From Pseudomonadota bacterium (GTDB taxonomy: Bacteria > Pseudomonadota > Gammaproteobacteria > Xanthomonadales > Xanthomonadaceae), in assembly GCA_018242485.1 (NCBI GenBank), contig JAFEBV010000013.1:62001-126000 (forward strand): a DNA stretch of 64,000 nucleotides, read 5' to 3'. Positions 50,715-59,484 of this stretch are shown here, in pieces. The position numbers were made by a program, and so were the translations under genes. Each line of letters opens with the position of its first letter. Position 1 is the first letter of the stretch. The notes beneath the pieces are model-generated. The model was not told the origin of the DNA, did not search any database, and worked only from the letters and a program-made list of their open reading frames with translations.

Positions 50715-51470
50715 TCACTTGAACCGCACACCATCGAGCATCTTCATCACCGCCGCTGCATCGCGGTCGTAGTAATACTCGGCCGGGGCCTTCCATAGCA
50801 GCAGGTCGAGCTTGCCGTCGCGTTGCGCGGCGGCGACGGTGCCTTTGTAGATCAAACCCTCGGCACTGGTGGCGGTGAACTCGAAGCGCAGCCCGGGCAC
50901 GCCGCCGAAATCCCACGGGCGCAGGTTGCTGCTGGCGACGTTGAGCATGTTCTGGCGGATCATCGCCGCGACCACGATGTCGCGGATTTCCTCCGGGCGC
51001 ATGCCGCTGTGGAACCACGGTCCGTCCGGTCGCCGGCTGCGCTCGCGACCGAGCATGAATACATGCTGGCCATCGGCGATGCCGGAGAAGAGGCTCAGGC
51101 TGTTGAGCGCGGTGCCGTCGATGGTCCAGATTTCCTCGTGCTGCAATGGATTCTTGATCCGCGACCACGCCAGATCCGTATTCAGGCGCATGTCGTATAC
51201 ATCCACCGCGCCGGCCGCTTGCAGCACACCGCCTTGACTGGCGCAGGCGGTGAGCAGCACCAGCGCCAGCATCAGGAGGGCGAGGCGGATGGGGTGGATG
51301 AAGCCGGTGCGATGAATGTTGTCGAGGTTGCAGGTGAGTGTCGGTTCATCCCTCATCCGCCCTACGGGCACCTTCTCCCAGAGGGAGAAGGAAATGTCGC
51401 CTCTCCCTCCGGGAGAGGCCGACGCACCGCAGGTGCGGCGGGTGAGGGAATTTGGATGTACCTCGTTCAT
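50715..51470 (-). CDS. Envelope lipoprotein with a repeat-derived N-terminal extension
   Basis: From ATG 51470, which overlaps the upstream stop as ATGA, the frame runs 251 codons. The lipobox (LLTAC, Cys76) comes too late for a normal signal; residues 8-40 are encoded by a dispersed repeat inserted between the start and the signal. A later in-frame ATG (51356) would place the lipobox at Cys38. The mature part of about 175 residues (MRLNTDLAWSRIKNPLQHEE onward) is unrecognised. It is the last gene of a three-gene operon with an M48 peptidase and a secreted protein. Confidence 0.68.
   Translation of the reverse strand: MNEVHPNSLTRRTCGASASPGGRGDISFSLWEKVPVGRMRDEPTLTCNLDNIHRTGFIHPIRLALLMLALVLLTACASQGGVLQAAGAVDVYDMRLNTDLAWSRIKNPLQHEEIWTIDGTALNSLSLFSGIADGQHVFMLGRERSRRPDGPWFHSGMRPEEIRDIVVAAMIRQNMLNVASSNLRPWDFGGVPGLRFEFTATSAEGLIYKGTVAAAQRDGKLDLLLWKAPAEYYYDRDAAAVMKMLDGVRFK
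51350..51450. repeat. Dispersed CTCTCCC-type repeat inside a gene's 5' end
   Basis: The pattern CATCCGCCCTACGGGCACC ... CTCCCAGAGGGAGAAGG, then CTCTCCCTCCGGGAGAGG, then GGTGCGGCGGGTGAGGGAA matches the repeat at 45412-45542. Here it lies between the start codon and the signal peptide of the lipoprotein gene and keeps the frame open. Confidence 0.72.
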
Positions 51471-52627
51471 GGCTTCTCCATCTCCGCCAGATACTGTTCG
51501 ATGAAGGCGCGATCGTCGGCCTGCGGATCGAGTTGCAGGTAGTGCTTGAGCGCGTCGATCGCGGCGGCGCGCTGACCGCTCTGGCGCAGATCCAGCCCGT
51601 ATTCGCGCCATGCGGCGGAGGGTGCGCCGGGTTGCGCGATGGCGTCCCGATACAACGGACTGGCCCTGGCCGCATCGCCGTCGCCGTGGCGCTGGCGGTA
51701 GGCCTGACCGAGATAGAAATCGAATAAACCAACACTGTCCGCCGGCGCATCCGCGCGCAGGTCGGAGATCATCTGGATGGAGGTGTCGTAGGTGCGTCGC
51801 GCGAGTTCCTCATCCAGCCAGTGGGCGAGGAAGGGGCGCATCGCGGCGCGGTAGGCGTCGCGGCCGTCGTGCCAGCTTCCCGGCGGAATGGCAGCAGCCG
51901 CCGCGCGCACGTCTTCCAATCGTTCGGCGGTTTTCGGGTGACTGGCGAACACCGCGAAGGGTTTGGACGACTTGCTCGCCTTCTCCTCGGCCAGCATGCG
52001 CGTCCACAGGCGCACGCCGGCCTGCGGATCGTAGCCGTGGGCGACGGCGGTCTGGAAGCCGACACGATCGGCCTGCCGCTCGAAGTCGCGCGAGTATTGG
52101 AACAATCCGGCCATGCCGATCAATTGCGCCAGCCCGCCGACCAGGCCATTGCCGACGCCGATGGTGGCGAACACCGCGCTGGTGCGTTTGGCGTGATCCC
52201 AGAATTGCAGGCCGTGGCGCAGACGGTAGTGAGCGAACTCGTGGCCGAGCACGATCGCCAGCTCGGCCTCGTCGTGCATGCGCAGCAGCGCGCCGGTGAA
52301 CACCAGCACCATGCCGTTGGGCGCCATCTGCGCGTTGAATTCGGGCACATCGACGATGTACAGGCGCAGCGAACCGCAGTAATCGCCGGTCACCTTGCAC
52401 AACACGTCGTGCACGTAGGCGTTCAAGGCCGCATCGCGCACCCGCAGCGGCGAGACCTTGATGTCCTTCTCGGCCTGATCCATGCCGTACCACAGTTCGG
52501 CCTCGGTGCTGCCGGCGACGGGGTGTTCGCCGGCTTGCAGCGGCGGCGGTGTGTCGGCCATGGATGGCGCGGTGCAGGCCAGTGCCAGCGCGCATGCGAG
52601 CGCTGCCAGCCAAGGGCGACGTGGCAT
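51467..52627 (-). CDS. M48-family zinc metalloprotease with C-terminal TPR-like helices
   Basis: This protein of 386 residues has a signal peptide (MPRRPWLAALACALALACTA) and a BepA-like M48 domain with HEFAH at 129-133 and a third metal ligand in FERQADRVGFQ. C-terminal helical repeats (GQAYRQRHGDGDAARASPLYRDAI, DALKHYLQLDPQADD) resemble TPRs. BepA-like proteins degrade or help assemble outer-membrane proteins. It overlaps the upstream gene (TGATG) and the downstream gene (ATGA), so the three are translationally coupled. Confidence 0.92.
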   Translation of the reverse strand: MPRRPWLAALACALALACTAPSMADTPPPLQAGEHPVAGSTEAELWYGMDQAEKDIKVSPLRVRDAALNAYVHDVLCKVTGDYCGSLRLYIVDVPEFNAQMAPNGMVLVFTGALLRMHDEAELAIVLGHEFAHYRLRHGLQFWDHAKRTSAVFATIGVGNGLVGGLAQLIGMAGLFQYSRDFERQADRVGFQTAVAHGYDPQAGVRLWTRMLAEEKASKSSKPFAVFASHPKTAERLEDVRAAAAAIPPGSWHDGRDAYRAAMRPFLAHWLDEELARRTYDTSIQMISDLRADAPADSVGLFDFYLGQAYRQRHGDGDAARASPLYRDAIAQPGAPSAAWREYGLDLRQSGQRAAAIDALKHYLQLDPQADDRAFIEQYLAEMEKP

Positions 52628-53379
52628 CACAGCGGCAGTTCCTTGAGCATTTCCTCGACCGTGGATTTGGCGCCGGTAGCATCGCGCAGATCGCCGCTTT
52701 GCCGCTGCATCAGATGGAACCACACCACCTTGCCGCTGCGGAGATCCACCAATGTGGCCACGCCGATTTGGCGGCCGCCGCCGATGTCCATGAAGCCGCC
52801 CATCGCCGCGCCGGCGATCAGGCCGAGCACGCGCAGGGTCTTGCGGCCGTCGCTGGCGTAACTGTCGCGGATGTAGGTGAACAGCGCGTAGTCGGCACCG
52901 GTGGCATCGCGCAGTTCGGACACGCCCGGCCCCAGCGACCAGTCCAGCAGCGGCTTGCCGGTGGCCGGATCCTTCTTCGTCGCCAGCGCGCTGAAGGGCT
53001 GCGAATACTGCGCGATGCTCAGCGCGACGGCTTCGTTCAGGCGCAGGATCTGCCCGAGCCGCGAGGCCGGATCGAGATCCTCGGGCACGCTGAAATCGGG
53101 TTTGGATGCGGTGTGCCGCACATCGAGCAAGGCATGCACGGCCTGCGGATACAGCCGACGCGCCGCATCCGACCATTCCTTGCGCGGCTCCTGCAGGCCG
53201 CCGGCGGTGAGCAGGGACAGTTCGATGTCCGGCTGCACGATCACGATGCTGCCATCGACCTTCAGCGCATGCCCCTGCGCGTCGGTGGCGGTGCGCACCT
53301 GCGCGTCGGCCGGGGCGGGCGCGATCACGCATGCCATCAGCAAGCAGATGCACAGCAGCCCGATCCGGATTGGTTTCAT
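52627..53379 (-). CDS. Secreted protein of unknown function, first in M48 operon
   Basis: I do not recognise this protein of 250 residues. It has a signal peptide (MKPIRIGLLCICLLMACVIAPAPADA) and a mature domain with strands and helices (SIVIVQPDIELSLLTAGG; GADYALFTYIRDSYASDGRK) and a Gly-rich hydrophobic segment (LGLIAGAAMGGFMDIGGGRQIG). The latter and LVDLRSGKVVWFHLM resemble lipid-bound outer-membrane proteins of the YjgH/DUF type, but no family is claimed. It starts the three-gene operon. Confidence 0.68.
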   Translation of the reverse strand: MKPIRIGLLCICLLMACVIAPAPADAQVRTATDAQGHALKVDGSIVIVQPDIELSLLTAGGLQEPRKEWSDAARRLYPQAVHALLDVRHTASKPDFSVPEDLDPASRLGQILRLNEAVALSIAQYSQPFSALATKKDPATGKPLLDWSLGPGVSELRDATGADYALFTYIRDSYASDGRKTLRVLGLIAGAAMGGFMDIGGGRQIGVATLVDLRSGKVVWFHLMQRQSGDLRDATGAKSTVEEMLKELPL

Positions 53380-53587
53380 GTGTCTCCCGCAAGAGGTCGG
53401 TGCGATCCGTCGCGAAAAATATCGTGCAGGGCCTCTCGAGATTGGACAGGCCCGGTGGCGATGGTGCTATGCCGGAAGGTTTTGCGCCATCCCCCGCGCA
53501 GGGCGCATCCATGCGCACGGATGCTGCGGGCGCACATGCTAAAATGACAGTCTTTACGACTCCGCACCCATCCTTCGAGGTATCCCG

Positions 53588-54787
53588 ATGCTGAAACTCG
53601 CCGCGCGTGTTGGCCGCGCCAAGCCGAGCGCGATCATGGTCGTCGCCGAGAAGGCCAAGCGGCTCAAGGCCGAGGGCCGCGACATCGTCAGTTTCTCCAT
53701 CGGCGTGCCCAATTTCCTGCCCGGCCCGCATGTGTACGAGGCGGCGCGCAAGTCGCTCGACCACGACAGCGGCCAGTACGGCTCCAACCGCGGCGCCGAT
53801 GCGTTGCTGGACGCCTTCCTCGCGCACATGGCGCAGGTCGGCATGAGCGGCTACACGCGCAAGAACTGCGCGGTCGGCATCGGCGCCAAGGGCGTGCTCT
53901 ACAACCTGATGGAAGTGCTGCTCGACGAGGGCGACACCATTGCCTTCCCGACGCCGTACTGGACGAGTTATCTGGACATCGCCGAGATCCTCGGCGCGAA
54001 GATCCAGTTGCTGCCGTGCCCGCCCGAACAGGACTACAAGCTCACCCCCGCGCAGCTCGACGCGGCGCTGGCGCACAAGCCCAAGGTGTTCTTGTTCAAC
54101 AATCCGTCCAACCCGACCGGCATGGTCTATACGAAGGACGAGATCGCCGCGCTGGCCGAGGTGCTGGTGAAGCATCCGGACACCTGGATCATCACCGACG
54201 ACATCTACAACCGCATGGTGTTCGACGGCATCGGGTATCACAATTTCGTGATGGTGCGGCCCGAGCTGCGCGAGCGCGTGATCTTCATGGACTCGTGCTC
54301 GAAGACCTATGGCATGCCCGGCTGGCGCATCGGTTTCGTGGCTGCGCCGGAAGTCGTCGCCAACGCCGTGGTGACGATGAACTCCAACCACATCACCAAC
54401 CTGCCGGAGATCACCACCGCCGCCGCGCTGGCCGCGCTGAGCGGCCCGCAGGACGTGCCGCAGCAGAAGAATCGCGAGTTCCAGGAGCGCCGCGACCGCG
54501 TGATCGCCGCACTGCGCGCCATCCCCGGCGTGGTCTGCCCGAAGCCGCAGGGCGCGTTCTATGTGTTCCCGGATATTTCCTGCGCCTTCGGCAAAAAGCA
54601 TGGCGACACCCTCATCGCCAACGACGTGGATTTCTGCAACGCGCTGCTCGACGCCAAGGGCGTGGCCTGCGTGCCCGGCGTCGCCTTCGGCGAACCGCGC
54701 GCCCTGCGCATCAGCTACACATGCCCAGCGCACCAGCTCGACGACGGCCTGAAGCGCGTGCAGGAGTTTTTTGCGGAGTTGAAATGA
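53588..54787 (+). CDS. PLP-dependent aspartate-type aminotransferase (class I/II)
   Basis: This aminotransferase of 399 residues has the fold of AspC/AspB. The PLP lysine is in DSCSKTYGMPGWRIGF. Other marks are SIGVPNFLPGPHVYEA, NNPSNPTGMVYTKDE, TDDIYNRMVFDG and C-terminal RISYTCPA. It probably transaminates aspartate or an aromatic amino acid with 2-oxoglutarate. It is divergent from the M48 operon; an extended -10 (TG-C-TAAAAT at 53537-53545) is a candidate promoter. Malate dehydrogenase follows. Confidence 0.93.
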   Translation: MLKLAARVGRAKPSAIMVVAEKAKRLKAEGRDIVSFSIGVPNFLPGPHVYEAARKSLDHDSGQYGSNRGADALLDAFLAHMAQVGMSGYTRKNCAVGIGAKGVLYNLMEVLLDEGDTIAFPTPYWTSYLDIAEILGAKIQLLPCPPEQDYKLTPAQLDAALAHKPKVFLFNNPSNPTGMVYTKDEIAALAEVLVKHPDTWIITDDIYNRMVFDGIGYHNFVMVRPELRERVIFMDSCSKTYGMPGWRIGFVAAPEVVANAVVTMNSNHITNLPEITTAAALAALSGPQDVPQQKNREFQERRDRVIAALRAIPGVVCPKPQGAFYVFPDISCAFGKKHGDTLIANDVDFCNALLDAKGVACVPGVAFGEPRALRISYTCPAHQLDDGLKRVQEFFAELK

Positions 54788-54791
54788 AGCC

Positions 54792-54956
54792 GTGAATGGT
54801 GAGTCGTGAATCGTGAATCGGAAGAGCCAAGTCGCTCACTGAACCACTTGATTCGCGAATTCCATTCGCATTCTGCTCTTTCAGAAGCGGCGATCCCGGC
54901 GGCGTTCGCCTCGCATCCGCTTTCACGATTCACCATTCACGATTCACTATTCACGG
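54792..54956. repeat. Inverted heptamer-type repeats flanking a 100-base core, before mdh
   Basis: GTGAATGGTGAGTCGTGAA-type heptamers (54792-54820) and their inverted partners (CACGATTCACCATTCACG-type, 54922-54955) bracket a core of about 100 bases. The arms could pair. The right arm ends in GGAG, the ribosome binding site of mdh. This looks like a small mobile or structured element of the GAATGGT family. Confidence 0.72.
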
Positions 54957-54965
54957 AGCTCACCC

Positions 54966-55949
54966 ATGAAATCCCCCGTTCGCGTCGCCGTCACCGGTGC
55001 TGCTGGCCAGATCGGTTACGCCCTGCTGTTCCGCATCGCTGCCGGCGACATGCTCGGCCCCGACCAACCGGTGATCCTGCATCTGCTGGAAATCACGCCC
55101 GCGCTGGGCGCGTTGCAGGGCGTGTTGATGGAGCTCAACGACTGCGCATTCCCGACCCTGCACGGCGTGGTCGCCACCGACGATGCCAACGTGGCGTTCA
55201 AGGACGTGGACTACGCCCTGCTGGTCGGCGCGCGTCCGCGCGGCCCGGGCATGGAGCGCAAGGATCTGCTGGAAGCCAATGGCGCGATCTTCGGCCCGCA
55301 GGGCAGGGCGCTCAACGCCCACGCCAGGCGCGACGTGAAGGTGCTGGTGGTCGGCAACCCGGCCAACACCAATTCGCTGATCGCCCAGCGCAACGCGCCC
55401 GATCTGGATCCGCGCTGCTTCACCGCGATGGTGCGCCTGGACCACAACCGCGCGATCAGCCAGCTCGCCGAGAAGACCGGCGCGCTGACCACCGACATCC
55501 GCAAGGTGGTGATCTGGGGCAACCACAGCTCGACGCAGTACCCCGACCTGCACCACGCCACCGTGCGCGGTGCCGGCGCGATGGCGCAGATCGAACAGGA
55601 TTGGTACGCCACCAGCTTCATCCCGACCGTGCAGCAGCGCGGTGCGGCGATCATCAAGGCGCGCGGCGCGTCCTCCGCCGCATCGGCTGCTTCGGCGGCG
55701 ATCGACCACATGCGCTCGTGGGCGCTGGGTACCGCCGAGGGCGATTGGGTGTCGATGGGCGTGCCCTCGGACGGCAGCTACGGCATCGCCCCGGGCGTGA
55801 TCTACGGCTACCCCTGCGTCTGCAAGAATGGTGCGTACGAGATCGTGCAGGGGCTGGCGATCAACGAGTTCTCGCGCGCGCGCATGGATGCCACCGACAA
55901 GGAACTGCGCGAGGAACGTGCCGGCGTGGAGCATCTGTTCGCCCGCTGA
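54966..55949 (+). CDS. mdh: Malate dehydrogenase
   Basis: This enzyme of 327 residues interconverts malate and oxaloacetate in the TCA cycle, using NAD. The NAD motif is [24 protein letters not shown] and the catalytic NHSSTQYPD follow; [15 protein letters not shown] marks the cytosolic-type MDH branch. GGAG lies before ATG 54966, adjacent to a heptamer repeat. A terminator follows. Confidence 0.97.
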   Translation: MKSPVRVAVTGAAGQIGYALLFRIAAGDMLGPDQPVILHLLEITPALGALQGVLMELNDCAFPTLHGVVATDDANVAFKDVDYALLVGARPRGPGMERKDLLEANGAIFGPQGRALNAHARRDVKVLVVGNPANTNSLIAQRNAPDLDPRCFTAMVRLDHNRAISQLAEKTGALTTDIRKVVIWGNHSSTQYPDLHHATVRGAGAMAQIEQDWYATSFIPTVQQRGAAIIKARGASSAASAASAAIDHMRSWALGTAEGDWVSMGVPSDGSYGIAPGVIYGYPCVCKNGAYEIVQGLAINEFSRARMDATDKELREERAGVEHLFAR

Positions 55950-55976
55950 GGCTTGCGGCCACCGATGCAGGACGAA

Positions 55977-55998
55977 AAGGGCGGCTTCGGCCGCCCTT
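55977..55998 (+). terminator. Hairpin terminator after mdh
   Basis: AAGGGCGGC (55977-55985) pairs with GCCGCCCTT (55990-55998) around a TTCG loop. The run after it is G/T-rich rather than pure T, so efficiency may be moderate. Confidence 0.78.
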
Positions 55999-56162
55999 GG
56001 CGTTTCAGACGTGCCCGTGAAGCGTTCCCGCGCATTGGGGCGGCGTGCTTGCAGGAGTAAGCAGGGCGGTCGATTCCTGTTGATGGGTGGAGTATGTTCC
56101 GGGCTTTCGTTGCCCTCCCGCTGCGGTGGGCGTCAACCGGATTCCAATCCACGAGGGTCATG

Positions 56163-57074
56163 ATGAACACACATCCTTCTTGCTTGCGTCGCGGCTCGCC
56201 CTGTCTCGTATCGAAGATCGTACGCCGATGCTTGCCGATGGCCATCACGCTCGCCTGCATGACGGCACTGCTCGCCGCCTGCCATTCGGGTAACGAAGCC
56301 GCATCGTCACCGATCGCGAACTCGACAGCATCGACATCGTCGCCCTCCAGCGCACCTGCAGCATCCACGGCTCCCAGTGAAACAGCGAGCACGGGGATCG
56401 GGAAGACGCAGACGATCTCTCTGGTCGATACGACGATGGCCATGCACAAGGCCTTTTACATCACCGCGCCCGCCGGTTGGCGGGTGGAGGGGCGCGTCGT
56501 CGCCAATACGTGCGATGGATCGAAAGCGCCGGTGTTTCATGCCGTTTCATCCGATGGGCGGTATGAAGTCGAAAGACTGCCTGACTTCATTTCGAAAACG
56601 ACGGGCGGACGGCTTGCTCCGGGTTGCGATGCCCTTCCTGCCGGCCCCGACGTGTTGCAATTCCTGCAAGCGGCTGTTGGCAAACTGCGTCCGGGCTTGA
56701 AGGTCGTGGGAACGCTGCCGGTGGGCGCAGGTCTGCATCACGCCATGGAGGAACGCACGCACATGCTGTCCGGCAAGGCGGCGGCATCGGGCATGCAGGC
56801 GCAGAAGGTGTATGTGGACGCCGCAGCCGTGCGTGCCGTCGACACCAGTGGCCACGTGCTGGGCGTGAGCGCATTGATGAGCTGTGTATCGCCGCTCGCG
56901 CCAACGGCGGCTGCAACGCAAACGTGCAGCGCCGAGGTGATCGTGCAGCGCGTGCCAAGCGACACACCCGATGCCTTTGCTGTGCAGGCACCATTGCGTG
57001 AAGTGAAGGTGAGGCCAGATCCGCAGTGGCTGGCGGCTTACCGCCAACAGCAAAATTCGTCGTCGCAAAAATAA
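56163..57074 (+). CDS. Secreted lipoprotein of unknown function
   Basis: This protein of 303 residues has a long basic N-terminus and a lipobox LLAAC (Cys36). A Ser/Ala/Thr/Pro linker (about 40-78) precedes a folded domain with several cysteines (VVANTCDGSK, APGCDALPAG, LMSCVS, TCSAEVIV). The family is not recognised. ATG 56163 is chosen because GAGG lies 6 bases upstream; a second ATG is 3 bases before it. The TolB-like gene follows 33 bases later in the same direction. Confidence 0.65.
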   Translation: MNTHPSCLRRGSPCLVSKIVRRCLPMAITLACMTALLAACHSGNEAASSPIANSTASTSSPSSAPAASTAPSETASTGIGKTQTISLVDTTMAMHKAFYITAPAGWRVEGRVVANTCDGSKAPVFHAVSSDGRYEVERLPDFISKTTGGRLAPGCDALPAGPDVLQFLQAAVGKLRPGLKVVGTLPVGAGLHHAMEERTHMLSGKAAASGMQAQKVYVDAAAVRAVDTSGHVLGVSALMSCVSPLAPTAAATQTCSAEVIVQRVPSDTPDAFAVQAPLREVKVRPDPQWLAAYRQQQNSSSQK

Positions 57075-57107
57075 TCCATCAAGCAGTCGGCATGGGAACT
57101 GCGATTC

Positions 57108-59147
57108 ATGGAAGCATTCCTGCAACGTCTGAAGGAACGCAAACTGGTGCAGTGGGCGCTGGCCTACATCGCCGCCGCGTTCGCCTTGATCCAGGTGCTG
57201 GATGTCGTCGCCCAGCGCTTCGGCTGGCCGGATGCGCTCGAGCGCGTGTTGATTCTCGCGCTGGCGCTGGGCTTCCTCGTCACCCTCGTGGTCGCGTGGT
57301 ACCACGGCGAGAAGGGTGCGCAGAAAGTCAGCGGAACGGAGCTGCTGATTCTCGCGCTGCTGCTCGGCGTGGGCGGCGGGCTGTTGCTGCGGTTTGCGCG
57401 GCAGGATGCGGCGACCTCGCCGTCAGCGCAGACCCATGCGGACACGGCGACGTCGGCATCCTCGACGGCGGCGATCCCGGACAAATCCATTGCCGTGCTC
57501 CCATTCGAGAACCTGTCGGGCGACAAGGACAATGCCTACTTCGTGGCCGGCATGCAGGATCTGATCCTGACCAAGCTGGCCGATATCGGCGATCTCAAGG
57601 TGATCTCGCGCACCTCGACCGCGAAGTACGCAAGCCACCCGGGCGATCTGAAGACCATCGGCGAGCAACTTCGTGTTGCGACGATCCTCGAAGGCAGCGT
57701 GCAGAAGCAGGGCAATCAGGTGCTGATCAACGTGCAGTTGATCGACGCGAAAACCGATGTGCACCTGTGGGCGCAGGCCTATCCGCGCACGCTGGACAGC
57801 ATCTTCGGCGTTGAGGGCGAAGTCGCGCAGGCGGTGGCCGACGCGCTCAAGGCGAAATTGACCGGTGCGGAGCAACGAGCCGTCGCATCCAAAGGCACGG
57901 ACAACCCGGCGGCGCTGGATGCCTATCTGCGCGGACGGGCGTTGGACAATGCCGGCCTTTCGTATTTGTCCGTTGGGCGTGTGGTGGACTTTTATCAGCA
58001 GGCGGTACGCGAGGATCCGCACTACGTGCAGGCCTGGGCCGCGCTCGTCATCGCGATGAGCGGCAATTACATGAATGGCTACGATGCGCAGCGATCGACG
58101 GCGCAGGCGATCCGCGACGCGGCCGACACGGCGTTGCGCCTGCAGCCGGATGCGGCGGAAAGCCTGCAAGCGCAGGGCGCGTATTTCTATCGTGTGCAGC
58201 GCGACTATGCCGCCGCGCGCGCGTTCTACCTGCGGGCGCTGGACAAACAGCCCGGCAACGTCGACACCCTGTCCGAGCTGTTTTTCGTCGAGCGCCGCAT
58301 GGGCCTGTGGAATGCGGCGATCGCGCACTTCCACGCGGTGCTCACTCTCGATCCACGCAACTATGGACAAATCGCCCAAGGGGCCGCCGAAATTTTCTTT
58401 TACCTGCACCGTTACGACGAGGCGCGCGGCTATCTCATGCAGGCCTTGAAAGTGGCGCCCGACGATTCGGCGACCAACGCAATTCTGGCGAGCCTCGAGC
58501 TGTCCCTCGGCCAACTCGATGCCGCGGATGCGTGGCTGGTCAAGGTGCCAGCCGATTCTTCCGACTACTACGAGACTCTCGCTGTCACTCAGCAGTTGCT
58601 GTACCGACGGCGTTACCCGGATCTCGCCGCACGCGCGGCGCGCATTCTCGCGCGCGACGAATCGAACTGGAACGATGGGGATTTCGTCGCCTTGATCGCC
58701 GCGGCATGGGCCGAACGGTGGTCCGGACATTCCGATCGTGCGCGGCAGGATTTCGCGAAGCTGCGCCACGCGATCGATGTGCGCGGCGGGATCGGCAGCG
58801 CTGCCCAGATGAACAATTTTCAATGGCAGGCGCCGTTGATCTATGCGGGCCTTGGCGACTGGCAGCAGGCCGACGCCGTTGCCAGCCAGGCCGTCGGCTT
58901 CGCGCAGGGCGATACCGTCGAAACTGCCTTTGCCATGCAGGCGCAGGCCATCGTCTACGCACAACAGGGCGAACGCGACAAGGCGCTGGCGCTGTTGACG
59001 CGCTTGCTGGCGATGCCAGCCGGATCCACGCCGCCGCAACTCGCGCTCGATCCATTCTGGGATCCGCTGCGCAGCGATCCACGCTTCGTCGCCCTGAGCA
59101 AGCAACCCATCGTCGAGTATCGGATTCCGCCGACCGACGCGCGGTAG
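57108..59147 (+). CDS. Inner-membrane TolB-like/TPR protein
   Basis: This protein of 679 residues starts with two or three membrane helices (to about residue 105). A TolB-N/FlgO-like domain follows (DKSIAVLPFENLSGDKDNAYFVAGMQDLILTKLADIGDLKVISRTST), then DVHLWAQAYPRTLDSIFGVEGEVAQAVADAL, and at least six TPR-like helical pairs to the end. Such proteins often pair with adenylate-cyclase or two-component systems; here no such partner adjoins. Role unknown; assembly of envelope complexes is likely. Confidence 0.82.
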   Translation: MEAFLQRLKERKLVQWALAYIAAAFALIQVLDVVAQRFGWPDALERVLILALALGFLVTLVVAWYHGEKGAQKVSGTELLILALLLGVGGGLLLRFARQDAATSPSAQTHADTATSASSTAAIPDKSIAVLPFENLSGDKDNAYFVAGMQDLILTKLADIGDLKVISRTSTAKYASHPGDLKTIGEQLRVATILEGSVQKQGNQVLINVQLIDAKTDVHLWAQAYPRTLDSIFGVEGEVAQAVADALKAKLTGAEQRAVASKGTDNPAALDAYLRGRALDNAGLSYLSVGRVVDFYQQAVREDPHYVQAWAALVIAMSGNYMNGYDAQRSTAQAIRDAADTALRLQPDAAESLQAQGAYFYRVQRDYAAARAFYLRALDKQPGNVDTLSELFFVERRMGLWNAAIAHFHAVLTLDPRNYGQIAQGAAEIFFYLHRYDEARGYLMQALKVAPDDSATNAILASLELSLGQLDAADAWLVKVPADSSDYYETLAVTQQLLYRRRYPDLAARAARILARDESNWNDGDFVALIAAAWAERWSGHSDRARQDFAKLRHAIDVRGGIGSAAQMNNFQWQAPLIYAGLGDWQQADAVASQAVGFAQGDTVETAFAMQAQAIVYAQQGERDKALALLTRLLAMPAGSTPPQLALDPFWDPLRSDPRFVALSKQPIVEYRIPPTDAR

Positions 59148-59484
59148 GATTCGCTTGGTAGATTCATTCCCAGCGACACGGTGGGGAGGCTGGGAGTAGT
59201 TTTTGGGTACGTTGTCCGAACCCCACCCCAACCCTCCCCTGCACGCAGGGGAGGGAGACAAGCGGCGGTTTGCTCGCGAATGCCGCCAAACATCCGGCTT
59301 TGCAAGTCATTCTTCGGCGCACACGCTGCCACCAGCAGGTTGTAGGCGCGCCTCATCACCCTTTGACATGCAGGGTGAAGGAGACCGGCTTCGCGTCTTC
59401 TGATTTTGCAGCGTGCTTTGACCCCCCCTGCCTCAGCAGGGGAAGGATGGGAGGGGGTTGCGATCCGGGGCGAAAACGCTGTGA
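59148..59484. repeat. Repeat-rich gap with CCCTCCCC-type palindromes
   Basis: These 337 bases between convergent genes hold a perfect hairpin, CCCTCCCCTGC (59232-59242) with GCAGGGGAGGG (59245-59255), and an inverted-type relative near 59423-59457 (CCCCCCCTGCCTCAGCAGGGG). GGGAGACAAGCGGCGG after the first resembles unit 1 of the 40-base array at 47461. No coding evidence. Confidence 0.72.
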
